DNA of 64,000 nucleotides from Lathyrus oleraceus (GCF_024323335.1 NC_066582.1:90144944-90208943); one strand, 5' to 3'. Positions 30,417 to 42,260 are shown, counted from the first letter of the stretch. The notes: generated by a model from the sequence alone, not told the origin. Made by a program: numbers and translations.

Positions 30417-30674
30417 GTAATGTTCATTTTGTTTAAAAACCCTTCTCCCATGCCAAAAGGAGGAGTGATGACATTATTGGCTCATAAATACAATGATATT
30501 TACATTCAATAAATTCATGTTAAATGTTTGTTTTTCCAATTATTTTCACTTTTTGCATGAAATTGGTGATCACATAAAACCCTAAAAATAGAATAAAATC
30601 AATCTTTTCATCTGCATAATGATTTGACTTGTTTGAATTCTAAAATCTCTTTTATATCCCAAATCATTATGCAG
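30417..30674 (+). other. Intron between protease and RT of Ogre C (258 bp)
   Basis: Donor AA|GTAATG at 30417 and acceptor TTATGCAG|G ending at 30674. The sequence is AT-rich with stops in all frames, while both flanks code. The phase is preserved across it, and A has a 259-bp intron at the same place with matching borders (donor GTAATT, acceptor context ATCATTATNNAG). Splicing here has been shown experimentally for Ogre elements. Confidence 0.85.
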
Positions 30675-31789
30675 GTTGATCAAACCTATTGAACATAATG
30701 ATCCGACACCATCTCCCAACTTTGAGTTCTCTGTATTTGAGGCCAAAGAGGATGATGTTGAAGAGATTCCTGACGAGATTACCCGTCTACTTGAGCATGA
30801 AGAGAAGATCATTCAGCCGCATCTTGAGAATCTAGAAACAGTCAACTTGGGGTCTGAAGACTGTGTGCGAGAAATGAAGATTGGGGCACTCCTGGAAGAA
30901 TCTGTTAAGAAAGGGTTGATTGAGTTGCTACGAGAATACGTCGACGTCTTTTCCTGGTCATTGGAAGACATGACTGGTCTAGATATTGATATCGTGCAAC
31001 ATTTCCTGCCTTTGAAGCCTGAGTGCGTGCCTGTAAAGCAGAAGCTCCGAAGAACTCATCCCGATATGGCAGTGAAGATTAAAGAAGAAGTTCAGAAGCA
31101 AATTGATGCGGGGTTTCTGGTAACTTCTACATATCCTCAATGGGTGGCCAATATTGTCCCCGTGCCTAAGAAAGATGGAAAAGTCCGAATGTGTGTGGAC
31201 TATAGAGACTTGAATAAAGTTAGTCCGAAAGATGATTCCCTCTACCACATATTGATATGTTGGTAGATAATACATCTAAATTCAATGTCTTCTCATTTAT
31301 GGACGGATTTTCCGGATATAATCAGATTAAAATGGCACCTGAGGATATGGAGAAGACAACATTCATCACACCTTGGGGAATATTCTGTTATCGAGTGATG
31401 CCCTTCAGTTTGAAGAACGCCGGAGCCACGTATCAACGAGCTATGACTACCTTGTTTCATGATATGATGCACAAGGAGATCGAGGTATATGTTGATGATA
31501 TGCTTGCTAAGTCGAGAGCGGAAGTTGAATATGTAGAGCATTTGTTGAAGCTTTTTCAGCGTTTGAGGAAGTATAAGCTTCGTCTGAATCCTAACAAGTG
31601 TACATTTGGAGTCCGTTCTGGCAAGTTATTGGGCTTCGTTGTCAGTGAGAGAGGTATTGAGATTGATCCTGCAAAGGTCAAAGCAATACAAGAGAAGCCC
31701 ACACCCAAAACTGAGAAGCAAGTCCGAGGTTTTCTTGGTCGCTTGAATTACATTTCTAGATTCATATCCCATGACTGCCACATGTGCGT
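30675..31789 (+). pseudogene. pol: Ogre C reverse transcriptase, two frameshifts
   Basis: RNA-dependent DNA polymerase. It opens with an acidic linker (SPNFEFSVFEAKEDDVEEIPDE), then fingers and palm motifs (VPKKDGKVRMCVDYRDLNK at about 31160-31220). A one-base loss near 31240 shifts the frame. The next block has FSFMDGFSGYNQIKM and the catalytic YVDD at 31488-31499, intact, followed by NPNKCTFGVRSGKLLGFVVSERGIEIDP, the Ogre signature. A second frameshift lies near 31768. The RT motifs themselves are well preserved. A's RT on the minus strand is the nearest relative in the window. Confidence 0.92.
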
Positions 31790-32286
31790 CGATATTCAAG
31801 CTCCTCCAGAAAGATCAGTCTCATGATTGGACCGAGGATTTCCAGAAGGCCTTTGATAATATCAAAGAGTATCTGTCTGAGCCTCCAATTTTGTCTCCGC
31901 CTGTGGAAGGGAGACCATTGATTATGTATCTGACAGTTCTTGAAGACTCAATGGGTTGTATCCTTGGTCAGCAAGACGAATCAAGAAAGAAATAATATGC
32001 CATCTACTACCTTAGCAAGAAGTTCACTGATTGTGAGTCTCGATACTCGATGCTTGAGAAAACATGTTGTGCTTTGGCTTGGGCTGTTAAGCGCTTACGC
32101 CAGTATATGTTGAATCATACGACTTGGTTGATATCCAAAATGGATCCAATCAAGTATATCTTTGAGAAGCCTGCTTTAACTGGGAGGATTTTCCGTCAGC
32201 AGATGTTGTTATCTGAGTATGATATTGAGTATCGAGCTCAGAAGGCTATTAAAGGTAGTATTTTGGCTGATCACTTGGCACATTAA
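31790..32286 (+). pseudogene. pol: Ogre C first RNase H domain
   Basis: The retroviral-type RNase H joined to RT, which degrades the RNA strand of the hybrid. Conserved blocks are GRPLIMYLTVLEDSMGCILGQ, IYYLSKKFTDCESRYSMLEKTCCALAWAVKRLRQYM and GSILADHLAH. A TAA at 31993 (glutamine in relatives) interrupts, and another TAA at 32284 ends it. It lies directly between RT and the second RNase H. Confidence 0.85.
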
Positions 32287-32819
32287 CCAATTGAGGATTA
32301 TCAGTCAGTTCAGTATGACTTCCTAGATGAGGAGATTTTTTATTTGAAAATGAAAGATTGCGATGAGCCTACGCTCGATGAAGGGCCAGAGCCTGGTTCC
32401 CGATGGAGCATGGTGTTTAATGGCGCTGTAAATCAATATGGAAATGGTATTGGGGCAGTGATTATTACTCCTCAGGGCACACATTTTCCTTTTATAGCAA
32501 GGCTAACTTTCAAATGCACGAATAATATGGCAGAGTATGAGGCCTGTATTATGGGTTTGGAAGAGTGTATTGATCTTCGGATCAAGCATCTTGATGTTTA
32601 TGGTGATTCGGCCCTTGCTGTTAATCAAATTAAGGGTGAATGGGAGACGAATCAACCTGGCCTCATCCCATACAGAGATTATGCAAGGAGGATTTTAACA
32701 TTCTTTAATGAGGTTGACTTCATCATATTCCTCGAGATGAGAATCGGATGGCAGATGCGCTTGCTACACTTGCTTCTATGATTGTGGTGAGATTCTAGAA
32801 TGAAGTTCCTAATATCACT
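32287..32819 (+). pseudogene. Ogre C second (archaeal-type) RNase H, catalytic Asp changed
   Basis: Tat-lineage Ty3/gypsy elements carry an additional archaeal-like RNase H between the first RNase H and integrase, and this block is that domain. Motifs are SRWSMVFNGAVNQYGNGIGAVI, FKCTNNMAEYEACIMGLE (with the catalytic-type Glu) and LDVYGDSALAVNQIKGEWE (with Asp). The first catalytic aspartate in the FDGA motif is Asn here (AAT at 32419-32421), a G-to-A change. A frameshift near 32740 leads into the tail before integrase. Confidence 0.82.
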
Positions 32820-34083
32820 GTGATGCGCTTGGACATACAAGCTCATGTATTTCTAGTAGAAGAGGGGCAGGATGATAAGCCATGGTATTATGATATCAAA
32901 TGTTTTCTTCAAAGCCAGATTTACCCACCAGGGGCATCGGTTAAAGATAAGAAAACTTTGAGGAGATTATCAGGCAGTTTCTACCTCAATGGCGATGTGG
33001 TTTATAAGAGGAACTTTGACATGGTTCTGCTCAGATGCGTGGATAGACACGAAGCAGACCTGTTAATGACTGAGGTCCATGAGGGTTCATTCGGTACTCA
33101 ATCCAATGGACATGCCATGGCGAGAAAGATGTTGAGAGCATGCTACTATTGGCTGACAATGGAGTCTGACTGCTGCAAATAAGATTCATATTCCCCTGAC
33201 ACTTCTAAATGTGATTTCATCACCATGGCCTTTCTCTATGAGGGGAATTGACATGATTGGCATGATAGAGCCAAAAGCGTCCAACGGTCACAGATTTATT
33301 CTCGTAGCAATTGATTACTTCACCAAGTGGGTTGAAGCGGCATCGTATGCAAACGTGACCAGGTAGGTGGTTGTGAAGTTTATCAAGAATCAACTCATAT
33401 GCCGTTATGGTGTGCCAGATAAGATCATTACTGATAATGGATCTAACTTAAACAACAAGATGATAAAAGAGTTGTGTAGTGAGTTCAAGATTGCACATCA
33501 TAATTCCTCTCCTTATAGACCCAAGATGAATGAGGCTGTTGAAGCTGCAAATAAGAATATCAAGAAGATTGTCCAGAAGATGGTTGTTACTTACAAAGAT
33601 TGGCATGAGGTGCTGCCATTTTCTTTGCATGGGTATCGTACATCTGTCCGCACTTCAACAGGGGCAACCCCTTTTTCTCTTGTTTATGGCATGGAGGTTA
33701 TGCTCCCAGTAGAGGTGGAGATCCCATCAATGACAGTCTTGATGGAAGCCAAGTTGACTTATGCTGAATGGGTTCAGAGTCGTTACGACTAACTGAATTT
33801 GATTGAAGAGAAGAGAAATACTGCCATGTGTCATGGTCAGTTATATCAGCATAGGATGAAGAAAGCCTTTGATAAGAAGGTCAAGCCTTGCGTGTTCCGA
33901 GAAGGTGACCTCGTGCTCAAGAAAGTCTTGTCTTTCGCGCCCGATTCAAGGGGCAAGTGGACTCCAAACTATGAAGGTCCATATGTTGTTAAGAGAGCCT
34001 TTTCAAGCAGTGCTTTGATACTTACGACTATGGATGGGGAGGATTTCAGTCGTCCCATGAATTCAGATGCAATCAAGAAATAA
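32820..34083 (+). pseudogene. pol: Ogre C integrase, zinc-finger Cys pair deleted, core motifs present
   Basis: Inserts element DNA into the genome. The N-terminal zinc-binding region keeps its histidine part (RHEADLLMTEVHEGSF and GHAMARKMLRACYYW), but the segment carrying the Cys-x2-Cys pair is missing at about 33180. Sequence jumps from DCCK to KIHIP with a frame change. The catalytic core has Asp at 33313 (AIDYFTKWVEA), Asp at 33433 (IITDNGS) and Glu at 33541 (AVEAANKN). Stops at 33364 (TAG) and 33790 (TAA) fit lost glutamine codons. The C-terminal part (GDLVLKKVLSFAPDSRGKWTPNYEGPYVVKRAF) ends at TAA 34083. No chromodomain is seen, as expected for this lineage. Confidence 0.9.
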
Positions 34084-37000
34084 TTCTCCTGAAATAAAAA
34101 TAGAATAGCTCGCTAAGTTGAAAACCTGAAAGGGCGACTTAGGCAAAAATGAGCGTCTCGGTGGATTGAAAACATGTAAGGGCGATCCAGGAAAAAGTTA
34201 GAGACATCAAAAATGAATATATATATCCCGCTAGATTGAGTACCTCACCCTGGGGCAATCTAGGCAAAAATTAGGGATTTGGCAAGTAACTACATCCTGA
34301 TAAGACTGTGTTCTACAACTGTCATCTGTCAAAGATTCTCGCTCAATCATCGTCAACTAAAGCTTCAAATACATTGGATTCAGAGTTGGTGGAGAAATGG
34401 TCATTATGTTCAATGTAGCCCTTTTCCAATATATATTACCAATTTCAAATTTGTAAAGATCCGTGGAGTCTTGCCATTTGCAGACTACCATTCCATCCAA
34501 TAAATTTGAGCCTTTATCCAATTCTTTGCACTCTTATTTGTTCCTGTTCAACAAATGTTTTGCATGTTTTAATTGAAAAAATATCATTGTTTTAAATAAA
34601 TAAAATTTTCATAAATTGTTTTTAAACAAAGTGAACATTCACAATGATAAAAAGGATACTTGGGACATATTCAGTGCTCTCCCAAGGATGGCATGATTTC
34701 CAAAAGGGTAAGACATTTATTCATATTCCTAGCATACTTGTATCCTCTTCATTATCTTTCAGGTTGTCTCCCCCGAGAGTGCAAGAGAAGATTATGCATT
34801 ACCAAATCCCTAGAGGGTTTGGGGAGTCTGGTTCTAATCTTTTAGCTCCCATGTGGGACTGGATTTAGCATTTATGTTATCAATTATATGGTTGTCATCC
34901 CTTGCGTGGATTGACCTAAAATCCCTTATAGATTGATAAATGGAATATGCTAATCTTTTTGAAGAAGTTGGTTTTCCCTCACTTCAAGTTGAAAATCTCT
35001 CCGCTAGGATGAGCAGGAAATCCCCAACGTAAGTGGAGTTATCATCAAGTTTGGTTTGTAGCTTTTCCCCTGTGAACTTGTCTACTTTTGATCTCCAACA
35101 GATTTGCTCCTCGACCATCCTTAACAGGGTTGATCCCACTTTTACTCCCCATTATGGTCACCAGCAGGGTATCCCCAGTAGTTTTCCTACAGGTAGTCCC
35201 CGGTTCAGTCGTCAACAGTGTTTCCCTAGTGGATTTGTCTGATCAGAGCCCGTTTGTGTTTTCCTCCCGAGCAGAATGGTTGACGAAGATGTTTATTTGT
35301 CCTTCCTCAGGGGAGTAGTTTCCCTTTCTCCTCAGCATATGTGATTTCTCCAGCAGTGCAAGGAAATGCATTGGTTTTGTAACCTTCTGATTGGTGGTTG
35401 TTCCCCACAGAGTTTCATCTCCCTCTTCGATAATTTCCCCAGTAGAGTGGCTTCTACGGCAGATTTTATTCGTGTTTAGATCCCTGCAAAGATCTTTGCA
35501 TCCTGGTATTTGTTGCCCCCATCAGATTGGATGTTTTCTAGTAGGCCTGGCTTTCTCTTTTGAGATGCAGTACCAGATGTTTGTCCATTGATTCTTGGAC
35601 CTGCTTGTGTTAGATATGTCTGTTTGTCAGCATCAATCATACATAAACCACACATATACATGCATAATTATAACATTCAGATATTCACGTTGCGTTCTTT
35701 GCCATATATCTTTGTTTGTTGTCTCCTGCTAGTTAGTGATATATTTTCGAAGCAGATGTTTGTGTCTGATCTCTCATTTTAGAGTCAGTCCCATAGGCTG
35801 AAAGTGTTTATCCTTTCTTCCATACTCCCCACTGAGTTATGTCCTCGTGGATGATTGTTATTTCAGTTTCCTTCCAAAACATGTATTGGGACAAAATTTC
35901 TCCCCTGAGTTGTATCCTCATTGGGTTGAGTCTTGTTTCATTGTGTCTCTCTAGTTTGTTCCTAGATTGACTACTCTCGTTTTTCCCCTGCACTTCCCCG
36001 TAGTTTAGATGAACGATTGCTCAGTAGCCAGTAATTATCCATCTTCTCCCCGGCGGAATTTGTGGCCTTCTACCCAGGAACCGATAGTTGTAAGTCCTAT
36101 TTTTTTGGTTTTCTACCCTCATACCGGTAGTTGTAAATCATATCTTTATCCCCTTGCAGAGTTAACCTTATTTTTGTTCATCCTAACTGATGACGGTTGC
36201 TCTCCCGTGGTTTTCTACCTAGTATCTGGTAGATGTAATCCCCTCCTTGTTGGTTATCCTTATCCAATATTTGGTATTGATATCCCTTTTCTTTGAGTAT
36301 ATCTCCCAGTAACAGGTAATATACCTCCCGGATGATTTGCCTTTGTCAACATATCCCCAGCGAGTCATCTTTCATTTACCACTTTGTTGGTAATGATTGT
36401 TTCTCCCTTTGATTGGTCATCATTTTATACCCAATAGCCGGTATCCCGATGTCCTTTCTTTTCGGTCGAGTTATCCTTTATTAACCCAGGAACCGTTTGT
36501 GGATAATCTTCCATGCGAGTATGTTATCTACGTTCTGACATTAATAGATAATATATCTCATGCGCTCTTCGGTCGAAGTCTTTGTTCTTCCCCAGTCGAG
36601 TAAGATTCGTATCCCCTTCTGCGGAGTCAAATGTCCATCATGTAAATTGAGTTTGCTTTTTGGCCCTCCTTTTGGATAATGAGTGTCTTGGAAATATTTC
36701 CCAATTCACATTAAGCTTATTACCCAGTAACCGGTAAGACCTCATCCTGTTGTTTCCTCAGATGAGTCTTGTTTGGACATTTCCCAGTTAAGTCCCTTAG
36801 TGGATGTTCCCCATCTGAGTCCGGATGTTCATCCGAAGTATCCTTTAGGGATAGTTTTGATTGTATTGGCATATTCCCTAATACATGCTTCTTTGAGTCA
36901 GCTCGAGTCTTTCCATTGATTTATTTTCATGGAATTCCCCTCATGTCTCTCAGCAAGTCCTAAGTTGTGGCCTGCTCACGCATTTTGTTCCCTTTCTTAT

Positions 37001-37241
37001 CCCCTTAAGAATCCCCAGAGTCTTTGTCCCATTGAGTGTATTACTCATATGGTTTTTAGTTTCTTCTGATTTCTTTTCTCCTTTGTGGATACATATCCCC
37101 ACAGAGTATTCCCTTTTGCATACATGCATTTGCATCATGAGGTCTTTTAGGGACCAAGATTCGTCTCTTTGTTATTATTTAAGCCCATTATACCTCGTCG
37201 AGACGAAGATTTTAAACTTCACCTCTACGGCTAGAATGACC
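34084..37241 (+). other. Ogre C 3' untranslated region with degenerate repeats
   Basis: 3.2 kb without a credible gene. It begins with three stem-loop units (34108-34275). From about 34950 to 37130 it is built of diverged short repeats with CCCCAGNNGAGT-like and ACCGGTA-like cores, for example near 36070, 36122, 36226, 36437 and 36730. Long, fast-changing repeat-rich 3' regions are a known feature of Ogre elements and a known source of satellite repeats. Confidence 0.75.
34108..34275 (+). repeat. Three consecutive stem-loop units in the C 3' UTR
   Basis: Unit 1 pairs CTAAGTTG (34113-34120) with CGACTTAG (34135-34142). Unit 2 pairs TGGATTG (34162-34168) with CGATCCA (34183-34189). Unit 3 pairs CTAGATTG (34231-34238) with CAATCTAG (34256-34263). 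Stem sequences differ between units but each pairs with its own partner. Flanks (TCTCG/TCCCG before, AGGCAAAAA-like after) are shared. Confidence 0.75.
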
Positions 37242-37256
37242 TTAAATAGGGGCATC
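37242..37256 (+). other. Polypurine tract region of C
   Basis: TTAAATAGGGGCATC lies directly before the 3' LTR start at 37257. This is the expected plus-strand priming site, weakly purine-rich compared with D and G. Confidence 0.55.
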
Positions 37257-38773
37257 TGTAAGACCCTAATTTTGACCCTAAGATCCCTCATGGCATCATA
37301 TCATTGCATTTTGCATTTTGCCTCAAGGATCATAGCATCTTGGCTCCTTACCTTTGGGTGGGACCTCTTGAGAGTTGGTTTGAGATCACCAAGCATGCTT
37401 GAATTGTATATTATTTCTTTTCTCATTTTGTTTACTAACCAAAAGCACAAAAATATGTCACTAACATGTTTTGTTTGTAGCTTGAGCAGTCACAAGATCC
37501 AAAGCTTTTAGGAGATCCCATGTGCATTGATATGGCCAAATAAAGATTGAAGCAAGCATGGAAATGGTTCCCAAATCTTTCATCCTTCAAATATTCCTCC
37601 CAAGTATCTCATTTCATCATTTTGATCAAAGCAAATCAAGGGATTTGAGGCTTGTTTCCCAAGGAAACCCTAATTCATCTATTCATCAACTATGCCTTGC
37701 TCATGAAGAAACCTCAACCCATGATCAAATGCAATCAAGGTAAGTTCTTTAATTAATCATTTCATGCATATTTGAACTTATTTGAGTGTCCTCAATCATC
37801 AATTCATCAAGATATGAGGTTTGGACTTGAGACGTTGATCAATCAATTCATCTGACTATTGTGAAATACACTGAGACCTAACTTTTTATGTGTTTGTCAA
37901 ATGGAGATGACCCCAAGAGAAATAATGTACTTAAGAACCATATGAAAAACGTTTATGTTCATCAAAAGTTTATTTGAAACTTGTAAGGTAGTCATCCATT
38001 TCAAGACATTATAGGTCATTTTGACTGAAACCCTAATTTTGGGTCAACTCCCCAAGGACATAACTTCTTCATTTGTCATGATTTTGAGCTGGGATAAGAT
38101 TCATTGGAAAGCTTAAGATCTCTACTTCAAATGTTGTGTTGAGAAAAATTTCAAAATCGTAAAAGAAATACATGTGATAATGCAAAACATTATAGGTCAC
38201 TTCGGACCAAAATCATTGAAATGTGAAAAAGTCCAACTTCAAGTGCCAATAACTTCTTCATAAAAAATCCAAATGATGCAAAATTTAAGTCCAAATTTAT
38301 TGCATTAAAAATATCTACAACTTTGATGTTAAAGATTTTGTCATTTGGAGCTGCCATCATTGAAACAGAAGGGCTTGAACTTTGGCCATTTTTGAGATTC
38401 TCACATGTACATGTTTTGCACCCTACACTTCATGACCATTTTTCATCAATTTCCAAGTCTCTAATGAAGTTTTGATCAACATAACAAATGATCCTCATGC
38501 AAAAATATTTCCAACCATTATTCATAAGGTTCTGTTTCAAGTATGGACATGGTGTTTTCGAAGACTTGAACATATTGGTCCATTTTTGAAAATCATTTAA
38601 ATTTGCATTGCATGAGATCATTGTGCACAATCTACATGACCAGTTTGATTCCAATTAGCATCAGCTGCCAAATCCAAGTGGAATTGGGCCCTCCATGCGC
38701 CTGTACAGGCCCATGCATGGAGGACTTTTCCATTCATGCAATGAGATGTTTATGCATATCAGCTGCTTTCTCC

Positions 38774-38781
38774 TATAAATA
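38774..38781 (+). promoter_or_regulatory. TATA box of C 3' LTR
   Basis: TATAAATA in the same context as 17869-17876 of the 5' LTR. Confidence 0.6.
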
Positions 38782-40639
38782 CAATGCTCATGCCTCTCAT
38801 TTCAGCAACCTAAAGGTGTCCTAAATGCTGCACAATTGATCCCTCAACCTCACTCAAAAGGAACTCACCATTTTCATTCACAATTTTCAGATCTGAATTT
38901 TAATTTCCTCAATTGATTTTCATATCTAAAGTTCCTTAGCCTCATTCACTTTGATCCAAAGAACAAGACTACAAGCATTAACTTCAAGAGACTGTGCCTT
39001 CAAACTCTACAAATCAGAGGTTCACTTCAATTTTTATTTTCTTCGAATCAGCTCATATTTTGTTTGTTTCTTGCTGTTGTTGTGTAATCTGAAGTCCTCT
39101 GCATAGAAGCAACATTTTAGAGCTTCGAATTTTCAAAATCCATTAAGTTCAGTTGAACACCACAAAAATTCCATCTCTGATTTCTCTTAATGTAGAAAGC
39201 TAGAGTGGATTTGGTTGGTACAGGGGTGATGTACATCACCCCAGCTTTGAATGGGTACCAAGATCGTGGCATTTAGTGAACATTTATTTCTCTGCAAATT
39301 TGATCAGCGCTGGAAGTAGGCCGGAGAAGACGGTGGCGCTGGTCACCTTCCAATCTCCAGATTTAATCATGGTCGTGCGTTTGTGTTTCCAGATCAAATC
39401 TCGTCCGTTCCATCTTATGACTTATTTAAATGCTACATGTGATGCATTGACCAAGGAACATGGTAGGCGCGCATGAGTGAGTCTCATGATTTGCCAGCTC
39501 AATTAATGAGCTCAGATCAGACGGTCCACGCTTTTTCACATTTTTTAAATTCTGATTTTATTTTCTTTTATTTCTTTTAATTCCATTTCATTTTAAAAAT
39601 TCATATCTCCTTCATTATTGGTCCAAAAAATATGACACCAATTTCATTTTCTTCTTTTAATTTCTAGTTTCTAAAAATGATTTTTAATATTTTTTATTTT
39701 ATCATTTGATATTTTTTAAGAATTTTCTCTTTTCAAGCAAAGAACCTAAATCAATACAAGATCATTTCCCATCTTCTTTTTGGCATGGCAAGTTGAAGGA
39801 GTTTGATTCACTAATCAAAATCTCTAACTTGTGTTGTTGCCTACATTAATATTGACCGGCCTCAGATAGTTGTGACTTCTACATAAGTCCAATTACGATT
39901 GCTTAACATAGCGCTAAATTGCCTTATGGCACACTAACTCTAACACTAACCATTAACCATTAACATTTAATTCTTGCTCTTTACATTTTTGCAATTTACT
40001 ATTCTTGTACATATTATTCATTTGCTTTTTCCCTTTGCTTATTTGAGCACATGTTTATGTTAATGCAATTTGCCTTTTGCTCACCTGAGCACATAATTGT
40101 GTATATATTATTGTGCTTATGCTTTTGTTTGATTGTTGTGGACCAAGTGTAAAAAAAATGGACAAATGGACTTAGTTTCTAGGATATTCCCTATGCAAAA
40201 TTGGAGTAAAAAGGCCTTAATGTTGAAGATGGACTAGAAGGACCAAATCTCTAAATTCACTCTTGTCCATTCTTCATTTGCTACATAGAACTTTTTGATG
40301 TGTGTGCTTTTGTGCCAGGGAATCCTATTTGAGCCAAATTGAAGAATCATTGCCATGTTCATCCAAAGAGAAAGATACAAGAGCCATTGAGGATCTTCTA
40401 AGAGCTTGCTTGAGTAATTTGATCGCTTGAGCTTATACTTATTTGCTTGCTTATTTCAAAGGATGAGAGCTACTTGGATCATCAATATGATCTCAAGAGA
40501 GGAACTCCATTTGTGGTCTTGTTTCTTATCCTTCATCTCTTGTATGATTAGGACTTTAGCCATTCTTCTTCTTCCCTCTACTCTAACCCAAGCCAAAACT
40601 TTTGTGCAAACATTTAACACTTGTTTTCAAACATTAGAA

Positions 40640-40644
40640 ACCTA
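40640..40644. repeat. Left target-site duplication of G (ACCTA)
   Basis: ACCTA precedes G's TGTTAGACGG. The second copy is at 51462-51466, and the unoccupied site is at 20389-20393 in C's 5' LTR. Confidence 0.9.
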
Positions 40645-42259
40645 TGTTAGACGGTGTGGCTAGTGATCGAGAGGGGGGGGGTGAATAGATCACCTCTTTG
40701 AAAATAAATGGATTTAAATTTTTATCAGAGCTATTGATACTTAGCGGAAAATTTCAGTCCCGAATCGACTTCCGTCTATTCTGAACCGCTACTAGAAAAC
40801 CGGACACGCGAATTTATTGCTGGATTTTGAATTAGAATGACAGAAAATATTAACACTAGAATCTTGTCAAATTGAATGCACTTATCACTAAATCCTAATT
40901 CCAATGAATAAAACTCAGCTAACAATTTTGTCAAACAGTTGGTGTGTATGTGATCAATAGTGAACAACAATGGGCTTTGGTTAAAGAAGTTTTCTTGCCA
41001 CTATTGTATCGCAAAATTGCAGCCACAACACACTATCTGAAATTGCAAAACTGTTGAAAACGTAAAGAGAGATAAGGAAAGAATACGATAAACAGAGATT
41101 TGGTAAGGAAGTTCCCCACGTCGTCCTCGCGTGTGGGTACGTCTCCCTCTCAATTTCAAATGAAATTGAGAACTTTGATTATCAATTATGCCGAATTCAT
41201 TGATACAAGGTTATGATACAAAGACAGAATTCTAAATTCCAAGAACTTCTTCTTGTATGAAACCTCCACTTGATCTGAACACGATCAAGAATTTCCTGCA
41301 CAAAATTGCAAACAATTCACCGGTTCCACGACCTGTTTGCGAAATCCCCCGATCTCCAAACGCAACGCTGCGGCTGAATCTGTTCTGCAAACGTGACTAA
41401 CAAACCCGCAAGAACACTCTAGTTCTTGAAGGACAAACCAGTAGGTTTTTCCTCGATCGTTCCACTGAAAACCTCAGCTAGATCCTTGATCATACCACTG
41501 AACGTTATCTCGTTGATCCTTTAATCCAAAGAACAAGAATGATTATGTGATGATGTTCTTGAAGAAAAGTGATTGAGAAGATGAAGAAGATGAAGTCTCT
41601 TTCAGGTTTCTAACTCCTTTGATTGGTGTCTCAACTGTTTTTCCCTCTCAGAATTCGTTTCCTTACACTGCTGTCACAACATTTCTTATATATGCAAAAA
41701 CATGAGCTGTTAGAACATAAAACAGACTAATGTATTGATACATGAGTGTATGCATCAATACACACTGTAAGATAAATGAGTTTTTGGGGAATTTAAGTAT
41801 GCGTGGATCGATGCATAATTCGTATGTATTGATACATAGGACATTTCAACTAACATGGATTGATGCATAATTCGTATGCATTGATACATAGGACATTTCA
41901 ACTAATCATGGATCGATGCAAGGCTCGTATGGATCGATCCATAGAGCATTTTGCCTGTCCATGTATCGATACATGACTCGTATGGATCGATACATACTGA
42001 ACAAAAGAATTTTGTGATTTACAACATACTCTATGGATCGATGCATAGGATTATGTGTTGATGCATACTGACACAAAATAGATTTTATGAGTTCTTTTAA
42101 GAGATGTATCAATGTAGGTTTTTATGTACAGTCATGCAACAATAGAATGGGATAAAAACACAAATGAATCATGTAAGGTAATGCACAGCCAACATTTGGA
42201 TGATGATCACACAATTTTCTATCATTCAAAATTTATTCAAAGTAAAGAATTTTCTCACA
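40645..42259 (-). repeat. 3' LTR of G (1,615 bp)
   Basis: The plus strand runs TGTTAGACGG to TTTCTCACA. It is a near copy of 49783-51461 and lacks a short segment present there near 50600-50660. TATA on the minus strand is at 41685-41692, and ATCGAT palindromes lie between 41735 and 42065. Confidence 0.93.
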
Positions 42260-42260
42260 A

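Noticed and set aside
34279..37140. Many 60-70 codon plus-strand frames in the C 3' region
   Set aside because: They follow the degenerate repeats, share no domain, and lie in a region known to be noncoding in Ogre elements.
40671..40682. Poly-G run at the G LTR as a regulatory element
   Set aside because: A plain homopolymer differing in length between the LTRs (about 9 versus 11). It is better explained by slippage.
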